Of a DNA stretch of 25,334 bases, positions 12,951-20,827 are shown piece after piece. The DNA is from a virus. Position numbers and translations under genes: made by a program. Below the pieces are notes generated by a model. It ran no database searches and had not been told where the DNA came from. It saw nothing but the letters and a program-made list of their open reading frames with translations. The stretch spans positions 1 to 25,334 of the IMG/VR virus record IMGVR_UViG_3300023198_000265. One strand, given 5' to 3'. Numbering within the stretch: position 1 is the stretch's first letter; every line of letters starts with the position of its first letter.

Positions 12951-12957
12951 TGAAGCA

Positions 12958-13101
12958 ATGGAGAAATTGGGTTGGTTTCCGATCGAATATACAGATTTAG
13001 TAGAATTAATAACTACGGAAGCTCCAATAGTTGTAACCAGCAAAGGTATGCAGCTTTATTTCAAAAACGAAGATGTATCTGAACTATCGACAGATAAGTA
13101 A
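12958..13101 (+). CDS. hypothetical protein after polymerase (47 aa)
   Basis: This small acidic protein (LGWFPIEYTDLVEL, then APIVVTSKGMQLYFKNED) fills what would otherwise be a gap between polymerase and the next gene. GGAAAG at 12941-12946 supports the ATG at 12958. An in-frame ATG at 12928 inside the polymerase end would give 57 residues. The end overlaps the following gene by 29 nt. The sequence reads like a real beta-containing fold, but no family is recognised. Confidence 0.55.
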   Translation: MEKLGWFPIEYTDLVELITTEAPIVVTSKGMQLYFKNEDVSELSTDK

Positions 13102-13567
13102 GGTTACATTCCCAGTATATGCATTGCCTAGCGATGATTGGCATAGCCAAGATGGTCTACTATATGTAAATGGGCAAATAGTAGACGATAAAAACATGTC
13201 TGGGGAGACTTTGGGTATACGAAGATTACAGACATATTTTAAGGATTTATTACCTTTAAAGTACACAATCAATACGTTTGTGGCTTTATTAAAGCAAGGA
13301 AAGAGATATTATATTGACAGTGCAGGAAAGTGTTTTATTTATCAAAAAACTAAATTCTGCCAATTAAAATATTATCCCATTAAGAGAATAGATAAACACG
13401 ATACTTATTGTATTTTAAGACTACATGGAGTTAATTTTCCGTTTACAATACCCCGTCCTCCTAAGGCGGGGTTTAATTGGGCTGGAGTTCTTCATCTAGA
13501 CGGACTACCTTGGTTGCTCTATGATTACGCTGATAAGAAAACAAAGCCTACAAGAAGAAAGATATGA
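13073..13567 (+). CDS. conserved phage hypothetical protein (164 aa)
   Basis: This soluble, aromatic-rich protein starts inside the preceding small gene. Its two alternating beta halves each contain a similar pattern: YALPSDDWHSQDGLLYVNG near the start and LHLDGLPWLLYDYADK near the end. The middle holds a KFCQLKYYPIKRI stretch followed by RLHGVNFPF. It lies between polymerase and D10-like helicase and shares an ATGA overlap with the latter, so a replication role is suggested by position only. A 7-bp GC-rich hairpin with TTT tail (13451-13474) lies within its coding sequence. Confidence 0.7.
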   Translation: MYLNYRQISKVTFPVYALPSDDWHSQDGLLYVNGQIVDDKNMSGETLGIRRLQTYFKDLLPLKYTINTFVALLKQGKRYYIDSAGKCFIYQKTKFCQLKYYPIKRIDKHDTYCILRLHGVNFPFTIPRPPKAGFNWAGVLHLDGLPWLLYDYADKKTKPTRRKI

Positions 13568-14853
13568 AAGCAGTTCTGAGTAATAGAATTTATATGGACT
13601 GTACTAAGCAGTATCGTGATTATCTGAATGAGGAGCTTACGTATATAATTCCGAGCTATAATCCACAAGACCCTCCTCAAGTTATAAAGAATATGGCAAG
13701 GATTCGAGATACGTTAGTAAGTCTACCTGTAGGACGTACGGATTTAATACCAGACGATTATGAAATTGTTAATAGACGTATATTAGTACCCGCAGAACTT
13801 CCAGAATTTAAGTTCACTTTACGCGACAGCCAACAGAAGGTATATAACTCAGTCGAGGACAACTGTATAATTAACGCACCACCTAGTTGGGGAAAGACTT
13901 TTACAAGTTTAGCAATAGCCAATAAGCTAGCTCAGAAAACATTAGTTGTAACACATAATGTAAATCTAAGAAACCAGTGGGCAGATGAAGTAAAATATAC
14001 TACGGGGATTATGCCAGGTCTGATAGGTAGTGGAAAATTTGAAATTGACCATCCTATTGTTATTGGTAATGTACAAACTTTATATAAGAATATTCCCGCT
14101 ATAAAGAAAGCATTTGGGACTATTATACTCGATGAAATGCATCATGTATCAGCAGCAACTTTTTCTCGTATAATAGATGCTAGTCAGGCTCGTTATAAAA
14201 TAGGTTTATCAGCAACTATAAAAAGAAAGGATGGAAAGCATGTAGTATTTAGAGATTACTTTGGACATAACATTATTAAAGTACCGAAGGAAAACATGAT
14301 GACTCCTTCGATAGATATTATAAGACCACCTATTAGATTCCCAGATGGAGCGCGAACTCCTTGGGCTAATAGAGTAACTGCGCTGACTCAAAATCATGAA
14401 TATATTCATCTGATTTCCATGCTAGCGGCCGCCTACGCGGCAAAAGGGCATAAGGTCCTGGTAGTGAGTGATCGCACCGCTTTTCTTCGTTCCTGCACCG
14501 AATTAGTAGGTGACACTGCAGTTTGTGTTATCGGAGAGGTAGACCCGCAAGACCGAAAAATTTTACAGAATCAAATTTTAACTGGAGAAAAACAGGTATT
14601 ATTCGGCACTCAAGCAATTTATGCCGAAGGGATTTCAATCAATTCACTATCCTGCCTTATTCTAGCAACTCCGTTAAATAACGACCCCTTACTAGAGCAA
14701 TTAGTAGGTCGTGTATGTAGAGAACGTGAAGGAAAATTAAACCCTAAAGTAGTAGATATACACTTAATAGGGCATACTGCACGTAGACAAGCTTCAGCTA
14801 GAATGGGCTACTATATGCGGGAGGGCTATCATATACAAGAAATCTCTTCGTAA
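13564..14853 (+). CDS. SF2 DNA helicase, T5 D10 / UvsW-like (429 aa)
   Basis: An ATP-dependent helicase of the kind that remodels forks and branched DNA. Motif Q-like region FTLRDSQQKVY (about 84-94) precedes Walker A APPSWGKT (105-112). Motif Ia is TLVVTHNVNLRNQW, motif II is the DExH-type LDEMHH (190-194), and motif III is SAT (216-218). The second RecA lobe has HKVLVVSDR, YAEGISINSLSCLILATP, and motif VI QLVGRVCRERE with the arginine finger. The length suits T5 D10-like helicases. The start overlaps the previous stop (ATGA), with AAGAAGAAAG as ribosome site. Its stop is followed within 30 nt by a consensus promoter. Confidence 0.92.
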   Translation: MKAVLSNRIYMDCTKQYRDYLNEELTYIIPSYNPQDPPQVIKNMARIRDTLVSLPVGRTDLIPDDYEIVNRRILVPAELPEFKFTLRDSQQKVYNSVEDNCIINAPPSWGKTFTSLAIANKLAQKTLVVTHNVNLRNQWADEVKYTTGIMPGLIGSGKFEIDHPIVIGNVQTLYKNIPAIKKAFGTIILDEMHHVSAATFSRIIDASQARYKIGLSATIKRKDGKHVVFRDYFGHNIIKVPKENMMTPSIDIIRPPIRFPDGARTPWANRVTALTQNHEYIHLISMLAAAYAAKGHKVLVVSDRTAFLRSCTELVGDTAVCVIGEVDPQDRKILQNQILTGEKQVLFGTQAIYAEGISINSLSCLILATPLNNDPLLEQLVGRVCREREGKLNPKVVDIHLIGHTARRQASARMGYYMREGYHIQEISS

Positions 14854-14881
14854 AAGAGGTATTACAAGTAAAAAATAGTTC

Positions 14882-14910
14882 TTGACATTTCTGGCTAAAT
14901 TTGGTATAAT
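14882..14910 (+). promoter_or_regulatory. perfect-consensus sigma70 promoter (TTGACA-17-TATAAT)
   Basis: TTGACA at 14882-14887, a 17-bp spacer and TATAAT at 14905-14910, in the GTTCTTGACATTTCT context. Start expected near 14917. Unlike the other four, its -10 abuts the ATG of the next gene (14912). It lies upstream of the ssDNA-binding protein and the nuclease genes. Confidence 0.88.
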
Positions 14911-14911
14911 A

Positions 14912-15319
14912 ATGATTCTATATAATTGGCAAAAAATATTTAAAGCAGCAGATGGAAATGCTGTGGAGTGTTGGCGAATCTTCAAAATGCTAGCACGGAG
15001 TGAGATTCCCCGAAATAAGTATGATATGATATACTATTACTCATCTATGAACTTTCGAGGAGATTCATTTTTATTGCACGAGGACGTGCTACTATTTAAT
15101 AGTTACAAATACAATACCTATGATCTATGTGTATATTTAGCGTTAGCTTCTTTGCGATCGCTAGCAGAGTATAAAGCATCGGGAAAAGTCACTCTTGACC
15201 TTACCCATACTAAATTAGATCCTAGGAAACACTTAGATGACCCAAGCCTGTTACCTATAAAGGATGGTCATATTCACTTTCCCTACGAGGAAAGTCCAAG
15301 CAAAAAGGAGTTACATTAA
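14912..15319 (+). CDS. conserved T5-like phage protein of unknown function (135 aa)
   Basis: A helical, aromatic-rich protein: LYNWQKIFKAADGNAVECWRIF in outline, then MIYYYSSMNFRGDSFLLHEDVLLFN and VYLALASLRSLAEYKASGK. I believe the family recurs beside ssDNA-binding protein genes in T5-like phages, but I know no function. Start choice is a problem. ATG 14912 gives the family-like N-terminus but lies 5 nt upstream of the predicted transcript start from 14882. Either upstream read-through mRNA translates it, or the protein begins later (for example GTG 14963, near GATGGA). Its stop overlaps the next ATG (TAATG). Confidence 0.75.
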   Translation: MILYNWQKIFKAADGNAVECWRIFKMLARSEIPRNKYDMIYYYSSMNFRGDSFLLHEDVLLFNSYKYNTYDLCVYLALASLRSLAEYKASGKVTLDLTHTKLDPRKHLDDPSLLPIKDGHIHFPYEESPSKKELH

Positions 15320-15948
15320 TGGCATTATCATTTAATCAGAGTAAAGGCTCTGCTATCAAAAACACAATAGATTCTTACAAGTGGGTTAACGGTGAAAACG
15401 TTGTCCGTATTGTAGGAGATATTTTACCTCGTTACGTTTATTGGATTAAAGGGGAGAACGATAAGAACATCCCTATGGAATGTTTATCTTTTGACCGTGA
15501 AGCCGAAGCTTTTATTAACAAAGAAAAAGATTGGGTGCGTGAGTTTTATCCCGCTGAAAAATGCACTTGGAGCTACGCTACTCAATGCCTGTTCGAAGGT
15601 AAAATCATTGTTCTTAACTTGAAGAAAAAACTATGGGAGCAAGTTATTACTGCTGCCGAGGATCTCGGAGATCCTACAGATTTGGATACAGGTTGGGACT
15701 TACGAGTTCTTCGTAAGAAAACGGGCCCACTAGCGTTTAACATAGAGTATCAATTACAGGCTCTTAAATGTAAATCTCGTTCTCTCTCAGAGGAAGAACG
15801 TGAATTATTAAAAGATCTTAAGTCTATGGACGAAGTTATGCCTCGTCCTACCGCAGACGCTCAGAAAGAGCTTCTTGACCGTATTACTGGAAAAGGTAAA
15901 GAAAATACGGATGATGAAGCCCTTGACGCAGAGTTTGACGTAGACTAA
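15319..15948 (+). CDS. single-stranded DNA-binding protein, gp32-like OB fold (209 aa)
   Basis: This coats ssDNA during replication and recombination. The beta-rich core includes ENVVRIVGDILPRYVYW, then NIPMECLSFDRE and EKDWVREFYP, then KCTWSYATQC and GKIIVLNLKKKLWEQV, features shared by a phage ssDNA-binding family. The C-terminal 20 residues are strongly acidic (DDEALDAEFDVD), the usual partner-binding tail of SSBs. Lys/Arg and aromatic residues are spread over the strands. AAGGAG (15305-15310) gives a strong ribosome site. Codons are more biased than those of neighbours (CTT, CGT, GCT), and a terminator follows, both consistent with abundant product. I saw no T4-style zinc motif. Confidence 0.82.
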   Translation: MALSFNQSKGSAIKNTIDSYKWVNGENVVRIVGDILPRYVYWIKGENDKNIPMECLSFDREAEAFINKEKDWVREFYPAEKCTWSYATQCLFEGKIIVLNLKKKLWEQVITAAEDLGDPTDLDTGWDLRVLRKKTGPLAFNIEYQLQALKCKSRSLSEEERELLKDLKSMDEVMPRPTADAQKELLDRITGKGKENTDDEALDAEFDVD

Positions 15949-15959
15949 ACCAAACCGCG

Positions 15960-15990
15960 GCGGGGTTATAGCTAACCCCGCTGCTTTCTT
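15960..15990 (+). terminator. rho-independent terminator after ssDNA-binding protein
   Basis: GCGGGGTTA (15960-15968) pairs with TAACCCCGC (15973-15981) across TAGC, followed by TGCTTTCTT. The 9-bp stem is strong, but the U-tract is interrupted, so partial read-through into the nuclease genes is likely. Confidence 0.85.
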
Positions 15991-16011
15991 CGACTTTTAA
16001 AAGAGGCTTAT

Positions 16012-16950
16012 ATGATTTTATTCACCGCCGATTGGCACCTTAAACTAGGCCAAAAGAATGTTCCTTTGGCCTGGGCAGCTAATAGATATGCGGATTTCTT
16101 CAACCAAATTCACGCAATAGAATCACAAGTTGACTTACATATAATTGGAGGCGACATATTCGATCGTCTTCCTAGTATGGAAGAATTAGCGTTATATTTT
16201 AAATTTATAGCTAATGTTAAAGTCCCTACTCTTATATTTGATGGAAATCATGAAGCCACAAAAAAGAATCAAACATTTTTTACTTATTTAAAAGAAGCTA
16301 CTACTAAAGTCAATCCTTTAGTAGAAATTATAACTTATTGCTATGTTGATAAAGAAAGAAAATTCAGTATATTACCCTATTGTAAACTCCACAAAAAGGG
16401 GGCATGGAGTACTTTGCGCCCTGATTGGCCACTGTTTACGCATGTGCGTGGTGAAATTCCTCCACATGTTAAACCGGAAGTCGACTTGGAAAGGTTTGCG
16501 CACTTCCCTATTGTATTCGCAGGGGATTTGCATGCCCACTCAAATACACAACGAAATATCGTATACCCTGGAAGCCCGCTTACCACCTCCTTTCATAGAT
16601 CGGAAGTCGAAACAGGATACATCTTAATTGAGGACGATTGGAGTTGGAATTGGCATAAGTTTGCTTTACCTCAATTAATTAGAAAAACAGTACAAAATCC
16701 CGTAGAAATGATAGCTACAGATTATCATCATACTGTTTACGAATTAGAGGGAGACTTATTAGATTTGGCAAATGTCAAAAATTCAGACCTTTTAGATAAG
16801 AAAGTAGTAAAACGAAGCACTGAAGCAGCCTTAGTATTGGCTAAAGATATGGACATATCGGCGGAATTAGTAGAGTATTTCACATATATATTAGAATTAT
16901 CAGAGTACAAAACTGAAAGTATAATGGGAACCTTCCATGATTACACTTAA
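16012..16950 (+). CDS. SbcD/Mre11-like exonuclease subunit (T5 D12-like, 312 aa)
   Basis: The nuclease subunit of a phage SbcCD-type complex, acting on DNA ends and hairpins with the ATPase encoded next. It has the five calcineurin-like phosphoesterase motifs: TADWHL (D7, H9), GGDIFDR (D48), FDGNHE (N79, H80, E81), FTHVRG (H144) and GDLHAHS (H174, H176). These would bind two Mn ions. The C-terminal 90 residues form the capping region and ATPase contact. In T4 the pair is gp47/gp46, in T5 D12/D13. AGAGG (16001-16005) is the ribosome site. It overlaps the next gene by 14 nt, keeping subunit production coupled. Confidence 0.93.
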   Translation: MILFTADWHLKLGQKNVPLAWAANRYADFFNQIHAIESQVDLHIIGGDIFDRLPSMEELALYFKFIANVKVPTLIFDGNHEATKKNQTFFTYLKEATTKVNPLVEIITYCYVDKERKFSILPYCKLHKKGAWSTLRPDWPLFTHVRGEIPPHVKPEVDLERFAHFPIVFAGDLHAHSNTQRNIVYPGSPLTTSFHRSEVETGYILIEDDWSWNWHKFALPQLIRKTVQNPVEMIATDYHHTVYELEGDLLDLANVKNSDLLDKKVVKRSTEAALVLAKDMDISAELVEYFTYILELSEYKTESIMGTFHDYT

Positions 16951-18733
16951 AAAACTGACTTGGGGTACGGCATTTAGATTCGGAGAAGATAATTGTATTC
17001 AGTTAGATAATGCTACACTTACTCAAATTTTAGGGGATAATGGATTAGGAAAGTCCTCTATCCCTTTAATTTTAGAAGAAGTTTTATTCAACAAAAATTC
17101 TAAACCAGTAAAGAAAGCCTCTATTCCTAATAGAATATATAACCAAGGATACTGGATAAATCTTACCTTTCAAGTAGATAATGATGAGTATGAGATTAAT
17201 GTAACTCGTAAGAATAGTATCAAAGTGAAGCTATTTAAAAATGGAGCGGATATCTCCAGTCACACAGCTACTGGTACGTATAAAACTATTCAAGAAATTA
17301 TAGGCGCAGATTTCAAAACATTCTCACAGTTAGTATATCAGAATCCAAAGGCTAGTTTACAATTTTTAACTGCTACAGATACTAACCGTAAAAAATTCTT
17401 AATTGATCTTTTACATTTAGAGAAGTATGTTACCTTATTTGAAATTTTTAAAGAGGCGGCTAAAGAGGTAAATATAGAAACTGCTGAGTTTGAAGCTAAG
17501 GTAGCAACCATTGAAAAATGGTTGGTAAATAATAAATTGACAGACACTACCATACTTCCTATGCTAAATTTAGATATAGACACGGATGAAGATGAGAAGC
17601 TCGCGCGTGAATTAACAACAGAAATTACAAATATTTCGCAGAAAAATAAAAAAATAACTAAAAATAGACAGTATAAGAAACTACTTGACGCTATTGATCT
17701 AAATGAAATAAATAGTAGTAAAGTGAAACAATTAGAATCTTACGATCCTCTACAAAAGGAAATGGGTGCTTTAGAATCTAAAAAATCCGCATCCGTACAG
17801 TTAGTAGATAGATTGAATAGACTAGAAGATGTATGTCATATTTGTGAACAAAACATAAACCCAGAATTTAAAGCTAATTTAATTAGTATAGAAACGAAGA
17901 AATTTGCAGAATCTAAAGAGCAAATTAAAAAACTAAAGAGACAAATAAATGAAATCAAGAAAGACAACTTTGAGTACACGCGTATCAACAAGCTTCAAAA
18001 AGATTGGGAAGATTTGTATCGTAGTGTGGACGTATCTCTACCTACGATTTTACTGGATGTTGATGAGTTTAGAACCAGGTTGGCTAGCGTACAGGACAAG
18101 TTACAGAAGGCTAAGAGCCAAATGGCTGATACAGCACGAGAAAACCAAGATAGAACCAAGCGAAATACAAGAATACAAGTCATACAGGAGCAAACTGACG
18201 AATTCATCAGAGAGTTAAATACTATTACCAATTCTCTAGATAAACGCAGAGACCTACTATCTAATCTAGAAATGTTAAAGAAAGCATTCAGTACAAATGG
18301 ATTGCTAGCGTATAAGATAGAGAATGGCGTTAAAGACTTGGAAATGCTAGTAAATGAATATTTATCAGAGTTAGCAGATGGGAGGTTTACTTTAGAATTT
18401 GTACTTTCTAATGATAAACTTAACGTACTTATTACAGAGGATGGTGACACTGTAGATATTACAGAGTTATCTTCTGGGCAACTTACAAGAGTCAATACAG
18501 CCACGCTATTAGCGATACGAAAACTTATGAGTAGTATTTCTAAGTCTAGAATCAATGTGCTATTCTTAGATGAAGTTATATCAGTGTTGGATGCTGATGG
18601 TAAAGAGAAATTAGTAGAAGTACTTCTACAAGAAAAGGATCTAAATACATATGTTGTTAGTCATGGGTGGGAGCACCCGTTGTTAGAGAAAATAACAGTA
18701 GTAGATCGAAATAAAATTAGCGAATTGGAGTAG
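16937..18733 (+). CDS. SbcC/Rad50-like ATPase subunit (T5 D13-like, 598 aa)
   Basis: An SMC-type ATPase that controls the SbcD-like nuclease. Walker A LGDNGLGKSS occurs at about 33-41. Two helical arms are rich in Lys/Glu/Asn (about 155-290 and 310-450), joined by a zinc-hook-like CHIC (C300, C303). The ABC signature ELSSGQ lies at 510-515, Walker B NVLFLDEV at about 540-547, and a His switch SHGWEH at about 575-580. At 598 residues it is close to T4 gp46 and T5 D13, and about half of E. coli SbcC, so the arms are short. All catalytic motifs are intact. The start ATG overlaps the upstream gene. Confidence 0.93.
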   Translation: MITLKKLTWGTAFRFGEDNCIQLDNATLTQILGDNGLGKSSIPLILEEVLFNKNSKPVKKASIPNRIYNQGYWINLTFQVDNDEYEINVTRKNSIKVKLFKNGADISSHTATGTYKTIQEIIGADFKTFSQLVYQNPKASLQFLTATDTNRKKFLIDLLHLEKYVTLFEIFKEAAKEVNIETAEFEAKVATIEKWLVNNKLTDTTILPMLNLDIDTDEDEKLARELTTEITNISQKNKKITKNRQYKKLLDAIDLNEINSSKVKQLESYDPLQKEMGALESKKSASVQLVDRLNRLEDVCHICEQNINPEFKANLISIETKKFAESKEQIKKLKRQINEIKKDNFEYTRINKLQKDWEDLYRSVDVSLPTILLDVDEFRTRLASVQDKLQKAKSQMADTARENQDRTKRNTRIQVIQEQTDEFIRELNTITNSLDKRRDLLSNLEMLKKAFSTNGLLAYKIENGVKDLEMLVNEYLSELADGRFTLEFVLSNDKLNVLITEDGDTVDITELSSGQLTRVNTATLLAIRKLMSSISKSRINVLFLDEVISVLDADGKEKLVEVLLQEKDLNTYVVSHGWEHPLLEKITVVDRNKISELE

Positions 18734-18736
18734 ATT

Positions 18737-18979
18737 ATGAATAGAAGTTTCTATACAAGAACGTGGCCTGAACCTACCACAGCACCTTGGACAGACCCAT
18801 CAACACCTTGGGATCAGCCTGGTACAGCACCTTGGGAGCCGCAACCTTGGCCAGAGCTCTCATCTCCAAATAACCTAGTAGGCTGGGAATGCCCAGTATG
18901 TGGTCGAGGCAATGCCCCCACCACAAGCACTTGTCCCTGTTATTACGATGGCAGAGTAACGACAAGCACAGAAACATAA
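18737..18979 (+). CDS. Pro/Trp-rich zinc-ribbon protein (80 aa)
   Basis: The N-terminal half (about residues 8-42) is a Pro-Trp repeat: WPEPTTAPW, TDPSTPW, DQPGTAPW, EPQPW, with spacing of 7 to 8 residues between Trp. The C-terminal half holds WECPVCGRGNAPTTSTCPC, a zinc-ribbon pattern of the type seen in many short phage proteins. The low-complexity arm would be extended and might bind a partner protein, since polyproline helices often do. GGAG (18727-18730) precedes the ATG, 3 nt after the SbcC-like stop. Position suggests a link to the end-processing complex or to the resolvase next to it; no function is known to me. Confidence 0.75.
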   Translation: MNRSFYTRTWPEPTTAPWTDPSTPWDQPGTAPWEPQPWPELSSPNNLVGWECPVCGRGNAPTTSTCPCYYDGRVTTSTET

Positions 18980-18983
18980 CAAT

Positions 18984-19427
18984 ATGGTAGATAGTAGAGC
19001 GAAAGGAGCCCGTGGAGAATACTTAGTAAGAGATTTATTACGTGAACATACGGGGCTTCAATTTGAAAGAGTTCCCTCCTCGGGTGCATTAGAGTATTTG
19101 AAGGGCGACTTATATGTCCCCCACAGGAAAAACAAGTTCTGTATAGAAGTAAAAAATTATGCAGACTCTCCATTATCGGACAAGATATTTACAGCATTAA
19201 AAACAAATAATTTGATACGATGGTGGAATAAATTAAAACAACAAGCAAAAGGTGGTAATCAAGAACCCCTTTTATTTTTTAAGTATAACCGTTCTAAAAT
19301 ATTTGTAGTAACAGAAGAAGTTCCAAAATGCACAGAGATGTACATGTATATAGCTTGGTTAAATGCTTATATATTATTAGCGGATGAATGGCTTACTGAA
19401 GAATATATAGAACTGTTGGAGGATTAA
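18984..19427 (+). CDS. Holliday junction resolvase-like nuclease (PD-(D/E)XK, 147 aa)
   Basis: The N-terminus (RAKGARGEYLVRDLLRE) matches Hjc/RecB-type resolvases with the first catalytic Glu (GE). SGA and KGDLYV supply the motif II Asp, and CIEVKNY supplies the E-x-K of motif III. Length suits archaeal Hjc and phage resolvases. Expected role: cutting branched intermediates in recombination-dependent replication and before packaging. Hydrophobic segments FAW-like beyond residue 110 are ordinary core strands. The ribosome site is weak, and translation may depend on the preceding gene, which ends 4 nt upstream. A generic Mrr/RecB endonuclease role is the alternative. Confidence 0.85.
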   Translation: MVDSRAKGARGEYLVRDLLREHTGLQFERVPSSGALEYLKGDLYVPHRKNKFCIEVKNYADSPLSDKIFTALKTNNLIRWWNKLKQQAKGGNQEPLLFFKYNRSKIFVVTEEVPKCTEMYMYIAWLNAYILLADEWLTEEYIELLED

Positions 19428-19428
19428 G

Positions 19429-19716
19429 ATGCAAGTATTTAAGTGTGAATTATGCGGGAAGATAGAAAATCGAGGATTCCCCTTTTATAATGAGATACAG
19501 TATTGTGAAGACTGTAATAAATTGTTACAAGATAAAGAATATGAAATTAGATACCAAGTAAAGAAATATTATAGAGAAACATATTCCAAGTTTGAGAGAA
19601 ATAGAGCACATATTTTAGAGTTATGTGAGTGGCTGTATAACAATAAACGAACCACGTTCCTTAGATACTTTGGGAAAGAAGGCGAGGAAATGCTTTTAAA
19701 GGCAGTACAAAAATAA
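19429..19716 (+). CDS. zinc-finger protein, hypothetical (95 aa)
   Basis: Four cysteines in two pairs form a likely zinc site: CELCG (about residues 6-9) and CEDC (about 26-29). The spacing is CxxC-x16-CxxC. The remaining 60 residues are basic and helical (YQVKKYYRETYSKFERNRAHI, in outline) and could bind nucleic acid or a partner. GGAGG (19418-19422) is a strong ribosome site. It sits between resolvase and flap endonuclease, where T5 has D14, so I consider it positionally equivalent but do not claim homology. Confidence 0.7.
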   Translation: MQVFKCELCGKIENRGFPFYNEIQYCEDCNKLLQDKEYEIRYQVKKYYRETYSKFERNRAHILELCEWLYNNKRTTFLRYFGKEGEEMLLKAVQK

Positions 19717-20555
19717 TGGCTTTTACTTTTAAAGAAAAAATATTGGATGCTAATCCAAAAAATACAATGGTAGTAGATGCTTTAAACTTAGCGTTTCGTT
19801 GGAAGCATCAAGGACGTAATGATTTTAGATACGACTTTTTACAGACCGTGCAATCTCTAGCTATCTCTTATAAAAGTAAGAAGATAATAATTACAGCAGA
19901 TTGGGGTTCATCAACATATAGAAAAGCTTTAGACCCAGAGTATAAAGCGGATCGTAAGGAGAAATTTAAAGATCAGACAGAGCAAGAAAAGATTGCGTTT
20001 GAAGAATTTTTTGACGAATACGAATCTACACTAAAATTATTATCTGAACATTACACGGTTCTAAGGTATAAAGGCGTAGAGGCTGATGATATAGCAGCAC
20101 ATCTAGTAAGATATAAAGAACAGTACGAATTTGAAAATATTTGGTTAATTTCCTCTGATCGAGATTGGGATTTACTTATAGCAGATGATGTAAGTAGATT
20201 TTCTTATGTTACGCGTAAAGAAACTACCATGGAGAACTGGTTCGAGCATTATGATGTAGAACCAGAGAAATACATCTCCCTGAAGTGTCTACAAGGCGAT
20301 AAAGGAGACAATGTTCCTGGTATTCCTCAGATCGGGCCTAAACGAGCGTCTGGCTTATTAGAACAGTATGATAGCGCTATGGATATTTATGACGCTATTC
20401 CACTTGAAGGCAAGTATGTATACATTAAAAATTTGAATGATAGCGGGGATCGTATTCTATTAAACTATGAACTTATGGATCTTATGACTTATTGTGACGA
20501 TGCAATAGGTGAAGACAATGTTAATGATATTAGAAAAACATTAGGATGGTTATGA
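19716..20555 (+). CDS. flap endonuclease / 5'-3' exonuclease (T5 D15-like, 279 aa)
   Basis: A structure-specific nuclease that removes RNA primers and 5' flaps. Since the polymerase in this window lacks the Pol I 5' nuclease domain, this protein supplies it. Motifs of the FEN family are present: MVVDALNLAFR (first Asp), ITADWGSSTYRKALDPEYKADR (clamp region, in outline), VEADDIAAHL (metal ligands E and DD), SSDRDWDLL (further Asp pair) and the H3TH motif GDKGDNVPGIPQIGPKRA. Length is close to T5 D15 (291). The start overlaps the previous stop (TAATGG). A weak ribosome site suggests coupled translation. Confidence 0.94.
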   Translation: MAFTFKEKILDANPKNTMVVDALNLAFRWKHQGRNDFRYDFLQTVQSLAISYKSKKIIITADWGSSTYRKALDPEYKADRKEKFKDQTEQEKIAFEEFFDEYESTLKLLSEHYTVLRYKGVEADDIAAHLVRYKEQYEFENIWLISSDRDWDLLIADDVSRFSYVTRKETTMENWFEHYDVEPEKYISLKCLQGDKGDNVPGIPQIGPKRASGLLEQYDSAMDIYDAIPLEGKYVYIKNLNDSGDRILLNYELMDLMTYCDDAIGEDNVNDIRKTLGWL

Positions 20556-20827
20556 ATAATATATTACACTCAGTATATAGAATGAGTATGGAAGAATATT
20601 TTAGATTTGAGGATCTAGAACATATGGAAGAGCATATCCATGCAATGATGACACGTCAAATAGCTGACTTACTCTTAGAACAGATTCCTATTAATAAAGA
20701 GCGAAATTTTGCATTTAATGAAGATATTTACTCGGTAAATTGTGCAGTAGTAACCGAGGAAAGATATAGACAGCTTCTAAAGCAGGAGCGAGATCTGCGT
20801 GACATTCGCAGACTAATCACAGGATGA
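20552..20827 (+). CDS. hypothetical protein (91 aa)
   Basis: This small acidic helical protein overlaps the flap endonuclease stop (ATGA) and is itself overlapped by the RNR start. AGGATGG precedes the ATG at 20552. An in-frame ATG at 20546 would add two residues. The sequence has Met/Glu-rich helices (MEEYFRFEDLEHMEEHIHAMM, in outline), then ADLLLEQIP and a VTEERYRQLLKQERDLRDIRRL helix. I do not recognise the family. It may be a replication accessory protein, judging only by its place in the operon. Confidence 0.65.
   Translation: MNNILHSVYRMSMEEYFRFEDLEHMEEHIHAMMTRQIADLLLEQIPINKERNFAFNEDIYSVNCAVVTEERYRQLLKQERDLRDIRRLITG

Noticed and set aside
13451-13474. Terminator-like hairpin CCCCGTC/GGCGGGG with TTT
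   Set aside because: It lies inside a coding sequence, the U-tract is only three bases, and the gene continues in frame with conserved-looking sequence. It is kept only as a possible attenuator.
17995-18555. 186-residue minus-strand open frame
   Set aside because: It lies wholly within the SbcC-like gene, whose motifs are intact. Its Ser/Leu-rich composition is typical of an antisense shadow.
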